A stretch of DNA of 64,000 nucleotides. Origin: Monarcha castaneiventris obscurior. Lineage: Eukaryota; Chordata; Aves; Passeriformes; Monarchidae. The stretch is from contig JAMPIT010000230.1 of the NCBI GenBank assembly GCA_026261815.1, positions 40,756,501-40,820,500 of the forward strand. Direction: 5' to 3'. Below the pieces are notes generated by a model that was not told the origin of the DNA, did not search any database, and worked only from the letters and a program-made list of their open reading frames with translations. Of the stretch, positions 37,364 through 49,070 are shown piece by piece. The number at the start of each line of letters is the position of its first letter. Position 1 is the stretch's first letter. A program made the translations under genes and the position numbers.

Positions 37364-40300
37364 AATCTGAGAGCACTGCAACACTGGCACTGCTCCACTG
37401 CCACACTGGTCACAGACCCTGGGGAGGATTTGTTGAGGTACTGACATGAATACACTGTAGATGCAGCAGCTTTTTGCCACAGGTGTATTGGAGCAACTCT
37501 TCAAATTGCTACACTTCACTGCTGATACTTTTTTCACTTGTCCACAGAGGTGTGGTACTCACACATTTTTTAGATTACCCAGAATTAGCAAAACTATCTA
37601 TTTTAGGACACTTAATGCTCTCTCAAGTCTTTTGGGGGATGGCAGTGCATTCCCTGGTTCACATGTTCTTATTGCAGTAGATCAATGCACTGCTGAGCAC
37701 ATCCAGCAAGCAGGTCTGATTTCCATAGCTGTGCTGCTGGGCTCTTTTGTAGCTGAGTAACAGGCAGCTGGAAAGGGCAGCTGGAAAGCAGCTCCATAAA
37801 GCCTGGTAATTCATCTAACCAAGCTTCAACAAGCCTGTAGGACCTTCTGCTTGGATTTGGCCAGTTGGGCAGAGGACGTGCTCTGTGTGGGGTCTCCAGG
37901 AAACAGCAACACATTTGCAGCTCCTCACACTGCTCCATAAAGAAATAAGCAATCTTTAAGGGTGACAGCTTACAAACGATTTACTGCCCGATTCCAGATC
38001 TCAGCATTCACACTCCTACTTCAGCTGCTGCTCAGTCCTGGAAACATCACTTTCCAAATGTAACCCATCTGCCAGAATTCCACTGGCAACAACAAGGGCT
38101 GCACTCAACAGAATGAGCCGGAAACAAGGAAAAGTTTTACTACTTGGTGAGGTTATGTTCTCCACTTGCAAAGAGAAAGCAGACAGCTTAATTAATGCTT
38201 TGTTAAAGGGGACAGCAAAGCTCTAGCAAGATAGGTAAGCAGTAACCGTTGAAACTATTTTCTAAGGTACAGCTAGAGTTTAAGCAATTTTTACTGTATT
38301 TTCTTTTGGTGAGGCAGCTGTTAGGGCAGAGGTTGGCTTCCCTCTGCTTTCTTGCACTAATCTAGATGAAGAAATTGAGATTCACTCTATTGAGTTACAA
38401 GACCTGTACTGACTTGTGCAACTTCTCTCTATCAGCTGCTCCTTGCTTTACCAGCACCCCTCTGTTTGGGACAGCAAAGTACATCCCAAGGCTGTTTGCT
38501 GGTCATTCTCAAGCATCCCTCTCCGCTTGAGCAGATGTCAACAGGCACTTTCTCTGTGTTTTCTCCCCAGGGAGTTCTGGAGAAGGGAGGCTTTAGAGGA
38601 AATGGTGATGCCAGCCTGGAGCTGGCATGGAAAGCTGAAGGTTTCTCACCAAATCAAGCTGGTGTGAAGTGTCTGCTCTGTGTGTGGCAGCCATGTGTGG
38701 ACACTGGTACAGGGCCAGCACAAAGCTCCCTCACTAATCCAGAAGGAGATTTGCGTTCCCACTGATGATGAAAGCAGTCACATAATTAAAAACAAAGTGC
38801 TGGGGCAGGATGGCACCTCACTCTTAGGTGAATGCATTATCTCTGTTGGATTTATTTGATCTGTTTGCCACATCTGTTTTCCAAGGAATTGTTTAGCAAA
38901 TTCCTTGTGTCCTTCAACCCCTTTCCCTCCATAGCAGCAGTCAGATGTATGAACTGTTACCAGCATTGTTGCACTCCATCTATTTCTGAAAACAGAGAAT
39001 AAGTTGTGAGGCTACAAAAATCATCAGAAACCAAAAGCATTTTGTTTGGTCTCAGGGGAGAAATGGCTTGTCCTTTTAGCTGTGTCATCATAATATTGGC
39101 TTTCACCAATGGAAAAGCATCAGCCTTTGCTGTTCAGCTTGCCTAGATGAAATTATATAGTTCCTGCTCTCCTCACCCTTCCTCACTGTAACCCTGGTGC
39201 TGCTTTAGCCAAGGTACTTAGCTGGGTCCTCCCTTGCTGCAGTGAGGCTGTTAACTGCATTGTTCCACATCTATCTGTCTCAGGCTGCTTCCCCAAGGTG
39301 CTCCCAAAGATTAAGGGTGTCTCTTTCAGGGATTTGGAGACACCTTTGCAAGAGTAGCATTTGTTCTTTCTGAGCCGTGAGGAACTCACTCACTGATAGT
39401 ACAAAACCAGAGTACCAATTTTCTCCTGCAGCACTGCTGGTTAAACAATGCCTGCCAGGGAAAAAGAGACAAAGGGGAAAATAGATAATGAAAATAATGA
39501 ATAGGTGCCATCCTGAACCACATCAGTTCTGTTACACTGGTAAAGGAGGAGGGATGACTGAAAGACTGTGGTGATAAGGATGTCCTAATAAGTAGCTGGT
39601 AGGTTTTCTATCTGCTTTCCAGAGAATGTATCTTTCATTCTCATGAATATAATAACCTTTCTTCTTGTGCACTGTCAGCTATGCCAATGTCAATCACTGC
39701 CAATCCACTGCCCTCACTGAAGCTTTACTTTTTTATGGCAACTGAAGCTCTGTCTCCACCACATACTGAGTCGACAGAAAAATCCATATGAGGACTTGAC
39801 ATGGTTTGAGAGTTTGAGCCTCAAAACCAAACCAGAGGTTCACAACCACTGCAAATGATTTCTCCCAAACAGCCTAACGGAAACTGTATTCCTGCATCTC
39901 ACAGGTTCCCTGGGGGTCTGAAGTGTGTGCAGCACTGCGGGCCCTGAGGCACAGAAGCACAGAGGTGTGACCAGCTGAGGGGACACAGGTGCACACAGCT
40001 TCAGATCTCGCAGCTGGCTTCAGCCTGAGGCCAAAACGACAGCATTAGTGATGCCACCAGCTGTAAGCTTAGTCTTTCTCTTGATGTCCCATCCCTGCGT
40101 GAGGCCAGTGGCACATACATCCCAGCAGTGGAATAGCTGAGCTCTCCCAAGTTACACAAACCAAACTTCCTTCCTTGTGCTGAGCCTCACTCATAGCAGA
40201 CCCTAATTTCCCTGGACTTGGTACCCAGCAGCATTACAGACCATAGTGAGGCTTGTGGCAGGGAGCAAGTGATGTCCAGAAGGGCCACCAGGCCATCACT

Positions 40301-41298
40301 ATGGCCAGGAGTCTATACAGGAGAGCATAAAAGAACAAAGAAGAAAATAATAACAAAAATAGAACAGGAAAAATGAAGCCAAAATTGCACAGGAAATAGC
40401 AACAAAGAAAAAGTGTTGGGAATAGAGTTGCTGAAAATGTCATTGCAAAGGTCAGGGCAGGCTCAGGGAGACAGTGATGACAGGAATACTAAGCACATAA
40501 AGAAATGTAAATACGTTCTTTTTCCCGTGTTCACAGAGGGATAATGAGAGCAGTGCTGGGGACAGCCATACACTTACAGGGGGAATAAAAGAAATAATGA
40601 AAGGACTCTGGGTAAAACCAGAGTGAATGATGAAGGACTTGCTCTTGTTGCAGATTGTTAAAGTTTCAGGGCAAGGATTCAGCTCCTGGGGATCTCAGCA
40701 ATGAGCTGTGAGGAGCGGGGGCTGTGCTAGATGGACGGACCTTGTTATGCTGCCGCTGTGGTCTCGTAGCAAGGTCAGCAAATGACGCAGGTAGCAATGA
40801 ATCAGGGTCCTTGAACACAGCAGCTAGTGGGCCCAGCCAGATGGAAAACACCTGGAGAAGTGTAATTTGATTAAAAGAGTCTGCAATGGCTAACAAAAGA
40901 AAATCATCTTCAACAAATTCTATGGGAAGTTTTTGTTCCTGAAGTGGAAGACACTAAGAGCTGATTGGCAGATGCTGTGGGTGTAATCCACCTGGCCTTC
41001 AGTACAACCTTCAGTACAGAATAAATGAATACATGAAATTTGCATTTATATAGCTCCTTTTTGTCCACAACAAAGCACATTGTAAACATCATGTGGGCCA
41101 TACAAAAGATACAGCCATGACAAATTGGGACGATGAGATTACTCTGAAAGCAGGTCTTGGAGATGCTGTAGGTTGCAGTCATGGATGCCTCCTGTTAAAG
41201 ATGCATAATCCACATCTGGGTACCCATAGTCTGTCCACAGACTTCATAAGGGGAACAGAAGTCTGTAGAGCACTCAGAGGTTTACAGAAGTGAATTCC
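37364..41298. other. Intergenic sequence, no gene supported
   Basis: Unique sequence with moderate GC patches (38,460-38,760, 39,900-40,060 and 40,680-40,830). There are short open frames on both strands, none with recognisable motifs. A small local duplication (GGCAGCTGGAAAG, twice) lies near 37,762-37,790. Confidence 0.5.
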
Positions 41299-41910
41299 TG
41301 TGCTGCCTGGTTAGCCTGTAGTCCAAGAAACAGAGAGAGTAAGTCTTCTCAGTAAGACAGTCCCGAGTACCAGAGAGTTCTGTCCGGGTCATGGTGAGAA
41401 GCCTCTCCCAGAACACTTTATTCTGTTTCGGTAATGTTCTGCTTCCCTGGTTGGCTGTTGGCCACCCCACCCCCTTGCTACCTTATATGCTTCATATCCC
41501 AGAAAGTTCTTCACTCCAGGTTCCCCCCATTGGCCTTTTCCCCTTTGCTACTCCCTCAGAGCTCCCCCACGGGTTCCCATTCCCTAGTCCCACCTTTGTA
41601 TCACCCCCGTGCCCTCCCACCATTGGTTTCTGGTGCTTGCCCCACTCCCCTACTTAAGCCTGAGTTCTGCATTGTTCTCAGTCTTTGCCCCTGGAATGCT
41701 TCGTAGTGTGGAAGGAGTAAACAGCTCCTGTGGAACTCTATGCAAAGACCCTTCCTGCCTCTTTGCTGCCGAGCCATGTTACTGAAGCTGTCTGTGTATC
41801 TGTGCTTGCACACGTGTGTGAGAGTGTGTGGCTTCGCCAAGGAGATACTTTTGGAGATCGCAGCACCTCGTGCTCCGGCACAGAACTGCAGAGAGCTCGA
41901 GATAGCGATA
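41299..41910 (-). mobile_element. Probable solo LTR of an endogenous retrovirus, 612 bp
   Basis: Old retroviral LTR with no coding part seen. It starts TGTGCTGCC at 41299 and ends TAGCGATA at 41910. It is flanked by AATTCC at 41293-41298 and again at 41911-41916, a 6-bp direct repeat that fits a target-site duplication. The ends are roughly inverted (TGTGCTGCC against TAGCGATA, differing mainly by C-to-T type changes, so the expected terminal CA reads TA). On the minus strand a CATATAAGG box (about 41482-41490) is followed about 60 bp later by AATAAA (complement of 41417-41422) and then about 120 bp to the end, a normal promoter, polyA and U5 order. The + strand also has a weaker set (TACTTAA near 41,651 and AGTAAA near 41,718), so the orientation is not certain. 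Confidence 0.5.
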
Positions 41911-44900
41911 AATTCCTGCTGGCCAACTCGCACAGCCCCTCCCTCTCTCCAAGGGGAATCCCCAAGCAAAGGATGTCCAGGCTGTTCTTTGCCTTCTTTT
42001 GCCTTTTAGGGTTTACACTGGTCTGAAGTAACCTCACACCTCCCATGTCCTGCAGCAGCAGCTGGAGCTGCACTAGCCAGGCCATCCTGCTGCAGCTGAG
42101 GATGGCCCATAATGAACAAGTCCCTTAGCAAAATACACATAAAACCTTCTTTAAGCATCCTCTGCTACAGCAACAAGGCAACATACTGCACTTTGTGGAA
42201 GCACCTAAAAGCCTCATTTAGAATTGACCCTAATAGTTTCATAGATGATGAGCATTTTTCTTTAGTGAAAAACAGCAGAATATATTCCAGATAGCTGAGA
42301 TGAGGTTTATATCAGCCTTATCAAAATACTAGTATTTCTTTCTTATTTTTAATAGAGGTTGTTGTTGCACAGTTCTACAGCTGAAAGTATTTCTGCAGTT
42401 GAACCCTGCTGGCAATCATTTCAGGGTTATGAAAGGCAGGAAGAGGGCTTAGAAGAAGTCAAAATCATGACTAATGTGGAAGAGTTAAAGATGACTTCTG
42501 TGTCAGCCAGGCTGCTCATGGTCTCTCCTCTCCTGCTCAGTGTAGCCTTCGTTGCCCTAGGTAGTAAACTTCACAGTGTTTGTGTCAGCAAGGATTTCAG
42601 CAGTGTGTTGGCATCAGGGCTGCACAGTCCTTTGCAGTTCCTTTTTGTTGGTTTATCCTGTGGGCTTATAACCATTTCATTGTCTCCAGGACTGATGTAA
42701 TCCCATGCAGGCACAAGGCTATGTCTCTCCACAGCTGTATGGTTCTGTGCATATCTCTGTGGACTATCTATCAGCAACTTTATTGGCTTGAACTAGCTGG
42801 TTGCAATTTCCCGGTAGCCACGGTTGGTTTTTTTTCTCTGTTTTAAAGCAGTATAAAGTGCTTTGCCAGTATTAATAACAGTAACTTAAAAATCTGCCTT
42901 AAAGTTGTCTCTTCTTCAAACAATCCCTGACTTATTCCAAAAGCATTTACTATGTGAAACAATTGTGAGAAATTGCACTGGCAGCCAAAGACAAGCTGTC
43001 TCCAGAGTCTGATTTTAACAGATTATTTTTATTAGAAAACACTGGGAAGTGTCAGTGAGTGACAACTTGGAGAACTGGTTTATGGCAGTCCTTTCAACAG
43101 CTATCTCTCTGCACTTACTCTACATCAATCTTAAATGAGTGTCTCCTTCAAGGCTTATCTCATCTACTCCAATTTTAGAAACAACTAATAAAGTGCATTT
43201 ATCCCCTCTTCTCCACATGGAAGCTTGGCTAGTTCTACATTTATTTAACTTTTATGTGCATCTCAACCTTGATCTCCTTTTCCTAAAAATACACTTGTCA
43301 ACCTTTTGATGAAGGGCATTTCCTTTTCCTTTTTCATTTCTCAATGCTAACATCTCTGAGCTGTACTCATGCTGTTGCACTAAACTGTTCATTTTTCATT
43401 GTTCAGCTTTTAATGAGGGTTGGTAATGGTTGTAGCAGGGTATTTGTGATCCCACTGCCTTCCTGTTTCAGCACTCTGAGGCATGAGGCACAGTCCACAG
43501 TGCTGTTTTGCAGGAGGACAATGTGCCTTTCTCCCAGGCTTCCACAACCAGTTGATACATGTACACAGTGAATTTAGGACAAGCTCCTGAACTGGAGAGG
43601 GAGTCTGCCTAAAATCCCAGGTACCACATATATATTCATTAACATAATTGTTTAATTGTACCCAGTGTTCATTTTAATAGGACTTGGCTCTTTACATGTG
43701 CCAGGCCTAGGCCAGGCTCTGCTTCCATCTGAAACTCCACTGAAAAAAGCTACATATTTATGATGGAAGAAAAATATGTTTTGGCACATTGCAAAGATCT
43801 ACTGGTTTTCCTTCTGCTTTGTATTCAGAAATTTGCATTTGCAGCAGAAACATTGATATTCTTGGTTACAGTGGAGAACAAGGATTTTAATTTGGATTGA
43901 CTGAGCTTCCAGGAGGATTTTAACAGGTTCTGGGTATTTCTCAGTAATTTTTTGTTATAGACTGGCCCTGGGGCCTCTTCCCTCTAGCCCTGCTCTCAGG
44001 AAGATTGGTTGCAATTTTAACTTGTTTGCTCAGACCCTGTCCTTCAGTCTGTCTCTTGAGGATGGAGAGAAGGGAGACCCACCGGCATGGAGGGGCAAAA
44101 GCCCAAAGCTATCTGCCATCCTGTGAGGAGCTAAGCTCCCCCTGTGTCTGTCTCACAGGGAAGACTGGACAATTCCCCAGCCCTCACAGGGCTCCAAGGA
44201 GCTGTACCATGTGACTGTAGTGGCAGTGCTGTGGCTTTCCACATTAATTGGGCTGCCTAGTTAAAAAAAAAAGTTAGTTCTTTTGCTTCTTGATTTTGCC
44301 TCTCAGGTCACCATCATGACCAGTTCTCTGCTCTCATATCCAATATCCCACCATCAGTATTTTATCTAAGACAGGCACCCCCAGCAGAGCCATGCACCCC
44401 TTACTGCCACCCCAGCTGTGCACTGGAGGGTTTGTGTGCTGACACCCCAAGTCAGGCCTCACCTCTCCTCCACCTCACCAATGTCTCCACTGCTGCCAGC
44501 CTTTCTCTTCCCTGAGATCCTGGGTGCACATTTGCCACGAGTGTGTTGCTCTCCTTCTTTTTCCTGATGTCAGCAGCTGTTCCAGATGTTGCAGATGTGT
44601 ACTGAGGAGCCCACTCAAGTCTAAGGTGGTTAAATGGTTTCAGGAATAAGCCATGACTGAGTTTTCAGGAGGTCAAAAATGGAGGCATTTCTCTCACATG
44701 TGGTCCTGGTTTGTGTTCTGTTCACTGTCAAAAGCTACTGCTGCACAGTAGGTCTGTGTGGACTTGATGGTATCTCTAGCATTCATGTTTTTATGCATTG
44801 GAATAATATCTGGAGTGACCTGTTAGCCCATGTGTTGAGCACTTTTGAAAGAGCAATAAATTGCTTTTGGCCCACCAAAACAGAGCAGAGCATGGTCTGC

Positions 44901-45900
44901 CTGGTGGCATTAGCAAGATGATTGAACAACCAGTTGTCCTTTCACCACAGTGATGAGAATAAAGGATGAGCTGAAGAGGTGTATTAGTTCTTTTCATGTT
45001 GGAATAGGGGGTATGTAATAAAAAAGAAGACATTCAGAAATAAGTAACTGAGATGGTACTTGAAGCCAAGCAAAGATATATACACTCGCCTATTCCCACA
45101 CAAAACCCTGTAAGACTTATTTGGCAGAGTGGGCGCTGATCTTTGCTTTGTTCTCACCACAAAGACACAAATGGGGTGAGAAATGGCAGGAATTTAATCT
45201 CATGACAAACACAAGAGTAATATTGAGCTGCTTTATACCTGTAATCCAGCTTTATCCGTTTTCCTGCATGACAGCGCTCAGCGCTAGATGCTCAGGCTCT
45301 CCCTCATGGGCTGCCTGTTGGAATGACACTTTGGCTGGGAAGTGTTTTCAGAGGATAACCATGGCGATCTCCTGACTCCTCGAGAAAGATTTTAAACCCC
45401 TATCCAGGCAAGTCAAGGCTCCTTGCAACATTAGTCTGTCTGGTCTTTCCAGGGAGTCAGTAGTGTGTGTCCACAGAAATTTGATCACACCTTAAAGAGC
45501 AGAAAAGTGCTTTTTTAACTGATTAATTAACAATGGTGAAGTGTTGGCTGGATTGGGCAGGTGGCTGGTTAACCTCTGCACCAGCAGAGCCTGGAGACAA
45601 TTCCCTGGAGCACCTGCATGCCCATGGGACACTCTGGTTGATGGGGGCCATCACACTCCACTGCAGGTACACAGGAATCTGCTGGACACCTGAGACCAGG
45701 CTGCAGCATGTAACTGTGGGGCTACACTGTCCCAGGCAGGCTTGTCCAAGGTTTGGGAATAAAATGTCTCTCACCTTTCTTACTCACAATGGCAGAGCCC
45801 AGTCCCAGCCTTTACATGCATTATTCTGTTTTGATGCATCGCACGCAGAGACCACGGGAAGGCTACTAAGGGGGTACTGACCAGTGTTTTTCCTCTTAGA
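41911..45900. other. Intergenic sequence, no gene supported
   Basis: Unique sequence. It includes a 113-codon + frame at 42,359-42,700 and a 115-codon + frame at 45,533-45,880 with no domain. A short LTR-like ending (GGGAATAAAATGTC then CTCACA) near 45,755-45,790 is too weak to call. GC-richer patches lie at 44,000-44,220 and 44,360-44,560. Confidence 0.5.
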
Positions 45901-45929
45901 AGTCTAAAACCAGAGACCAAATCCCAAAG

Positions 45930-46990
45930 CCAGGTGTTTGGGGCAAAATGATTTTATTACTTTAGGTATTCCAAATGGCTGAGCATTACAAATTCAGCAT
46001 ATGTCACTGGTAGTGCAAGTTCTCAGCAAACACACTGCAACTCCCCACAGATAATGGATTGAAATAATATTGATTTGATTAGATTAATACAATTTGATTA
46101 GAGGTCTCAAAATGTACAAGAGCATAAATTGAAGTCTGAAAATATCCTGGTCTTATCACCTAATTCCTCAAAAGTGCAGGACCTGAGTATCTTCATTCCA
46201 TTTCTAATCCTACTGGTCTATTAGCATATTGTAGCAGGACTCTTGGATTGTGGTCAAACAACTCAAACAATGCCCTGTTTTGGAAGCTACCAGTGGTGGG
46301 CTGAGAGGGGGCATCATGGGCTTCTTTTGGTGTTGAATTATGCTAAAAATGGGTCTGGCTCACCAACCCCAAATCAATATTCTGATAGTGAGGCAGCCAG
46401 AGACATGAGACTGGCTGTCAATCACTTTATTCTGTAAAAGTCCAGTCCACTCTCATATGGTTTGGTTTTTCTAACATATTCCTCCTCGGAGTGTGTGGAG
46501 ATTCCTCCCTTGGGCAGGGGACACCCCCCAAGGATAACCCTCAAGGCTGGGTGAAAGAAATTAAGCCCACGGTCATTGGCATGGGTGAGTTATATCAACA
46601 TCTATTTAAAAAATGGTTTCTTTTTGTCTGCTTTAATATAATGGCTTTTGTATACTGCACTGTCCTATCCTATACACTACCAGTAGTTTCAGCTTTTATG
46701 CTGTGCACTAAATAATTCTGATTAAGATCTTTTTGTCTGATCATTACTCACAATAAGTAATTCACTTTTTATAAATATATCTGATTTGCCATCCTTAATT
46801 CTTCTGGATTAAGTAACTTAAACCACTGACAAAGTCGGGGGCTAAGATGGGATCCAGCTGCACCCAGACTCCTCTCTGAGAAGCTTAGAAAGCAAGGGGG
46901 GGTCCTTTCTGCACCTCGTGACTCAATGGCAGGGTTTCTCCAATAAACTCTGTCTGAAGCTCCCACTCACAGCTGTGACATACATGTGTA
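45930..46990. mobile_element. LTR-retrotransposon-derived composite (degraded)
   Basis: A block with LTR-like signals on both strands and no open coding part. On the + strand, TATAAATATA near 46,770 is followed by AATAAA at about 46,942, then CTCACA and GTGACA by 46,980, a plausible promoter-R-U5 order. On the minus strand, AATAAA (complement of 46426-46431) sits in CACTTTATTCTGT, a 13-mer also present around the polyA signal of the LTR at 41.3 kb. TGTCAC at 46002 and GTGACA ending at 46980 are inverted 6-mers, but the flanks do not match. I read this as one or two old LTR copies, possibly nested. The boundaries are approximate. Confidence 0.4.
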
Positions 46991-48679
46991 TCCTAAGAGT
47001 GGAGAGGTAAAAGATGATATAAAACCTTTCACCTTTACTATTTGAGTAAGCTGCTATCCAGCTTGCCATGAAGACTGCTGTGCACAAGGAGCCAAAAGGA
47101 GAAATTCAGTGCACAAAGAGCTGTCTACATTAACACATAATGCAGTGCAAGAGGAGTAGATCTGCAGAGTGATGGAGCCAAGGACCAAAGTTGGCACCAT
47201 TCATCAGATTAGTTTACTTTGGAAGAGTTCCCGTCTGGTCACATCAGTAGAGGTTGGAACTCATTAGGGACATCCCCCATCTTCCAGTTTACTTTCATCT
47301 GAAAAAACTCCAGTTTGTGCACTCTGTAATCATGCCACGATGCAAAGCAATGCATAGGAAGTGAAGAAGATCAGGATATTTTCTTTCAAATTTCACTGCT
47401 GATTTGAACTAGAATTTGAACCAAAGCAGGACAACTCCCACACTGATTAAAGAAGTGCATCACATATTTTCAGTCTATACCTCGTTCTCATCCAGCAAAA
47501 AAAAAGTGACAAAAGAGAAAACTCACAAGTCTGTTCAGCACCTGTTGCAGCATCTCCTGTGTTTTCTAAATGAAGTGGGAAGCCATTTCTTAAACAGGTC
47601 CTGGGGAGTTGTGCACATGTAAAATGGCATGCTGAAGCCTAGGAGCTTGTTGTGACATTGCACAAGCAGGGATAAGCTGTTCTAGTGGCTTTTTAGATTA
47701 AAGGTATGGCTATTTAGTAAATGCTCAGGAAGTCTTACTGTATGATATGAAAAGGGCAAATTAAGTTCAGGTTCAGCATTTGTATTACAGTTTTGTCCTT
47801 GCTTTAGGTACCCATTTCTGTTACCATCCGTCTGATCTTCAACCTGAACAGAGGAAGCTGCATTCCTATTTCATGAGACTAAAGCAACATATATTGCATT
47901 GATGAGAAATCTTTATATGTCCTTGCAGAAATGCAGGAAACCTCTGCCTGTAAGGACATGGAAAACTTAAAACAGAGAAGATAAATTGCGGCTGACAAGG
48001 GGCTGTAGGATGAGGCCTCTCTTTGAGGAAAGACCTAATAAATTAGAGGTGACATACGAAAGTTTTCTTTTCAAAAGGAGATAAATTCAGAGGTCTGTCT
48101 CACCAGAAGTGAGACAAAGAGCCTTCCTGCTTACCAGGGCAGAGGCAACCCACCTCCGTCTTCTTGCATTGGAACTTCCTGAAAAAACCCCTCACTCATG
48201 CCCTTGTGAATTTACCTTGTGTCCTCACTCCTCGTGTGACAAAACACCCTTGGAGGACTTGTCTGTGGTTTGTGCTGTAGCAGCATCTCCTGGCAACTCG
48301 GTGCTGCCCAGTGCTCCGGCAGCTTCTCATGCCATGGGGACAGCACAGCCAGCCTGGGCAGTGGGGACAGTGCTGAGGGGTCAGCGCATTCTAAGATCCA
48401 TTGGACTAAAAGCAGTTGAATTTTAAGATGAAATGATAAGGTAAAACTTTGTGGCCTCAGCCACTGGAGGTTAGGTGTATTTTTGGTCAAAACCCAGCTG
48501 AAGAACTTAGAATAAAGCTTGACTCCCTGCACGGCATGGCAGAGAGAAGGGAGGGAGGTCAAGAGCAGGGCTGAACCTGGCTGTGGGCTGGCTGGGTGTC
48601 AGGGTCTGCACCAAGGTGTGTAAGTACTTTTGAAGCAATCCTGCAGTGAACAACAGAAAAAATCATGTGTTTCATTGAT
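46991..48679. other. Intergenic sequence, no gene supported
   Basis: Unique sequence. The overlapping 105- and 116-codon frames on opposite strands at 48,109-48,562 have no recognisable motif. Confidence 0.5.
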
Positions 48680-49070
48680 TATAGAATAACAGAGGTCAGA
48701 AAACTTGGAATCATCTGGTCCCACTTCAATCCATAGCAGGGATAGCCAAAGTCAGTCAATGAGCTGATCACTCAGGGCCTTGTTGAGGCAGTCACTGAAA
48801 AATCTATGCTCTAGCACTTGACCTCTCTCATGGTGAATTTTTTTCTTCCTCTGTCCAAACTATGCCTCGCAGCAGCCTGTGCCTTAACTTTCTTTTTGCA
48901 ATGCCTCACATTTATCTGCTCCTCTACCACAGAGCTCCTCACTGTCAGCCTCACCCCTAGGACTGTCCCAAGGAGAGGATTTTGCACTTGTTTTTGCTGA
49001 ACTTCAGGAGGTTACTGCCAGGATGTGGTCCCATGGGTCCCCAGCCAGCCTTTTTTAGAGCAGACCTCAG
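48680..49070 (-). mobile_element. CR1 LINE 3' fragment, old, minus orientation
   Basis: On the + strand the block begins ATAGAATAACAGAGGTC, then AATCATCTGGTCCCACTTC. This is a diverged form of the reversed CR1 3' end (ATAGAAT, then GG-AT-ATCTAGTCCAAC). It continues through the GTGAATTTTTTTCTTCCTCTGTCC segment. Near 48,980 it has TTTTGCACTTGTTTTTGCTGAACTTCAGGAGGTT, the reversed CR1 segment coding near the end of its second ORF. The spacing between these landmarks is shorter than in a full CR1, so there is an internal deletion. Divergence is high, so this is an old copy. The right edge is approximate. Confidence 0.7.

Noticed and set aside
37096..37537. Minus-strand frames of 78-119 codons made of Ser-Tyr-Pro-Ile-Leu repeats
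   Set aside because: They are translations of the AGGAT pentanucleotide array; a 5-bp unit without stops keeps all three frames open. No conserved flanks.
45740..45795. LTR-like ending (GGGAATAAAATGTC then CTCACA)
   Set aside because: Has a polyA hexamer and a CA end, but I found no TATA-like box, inverted repeat or target duplication to define an element.
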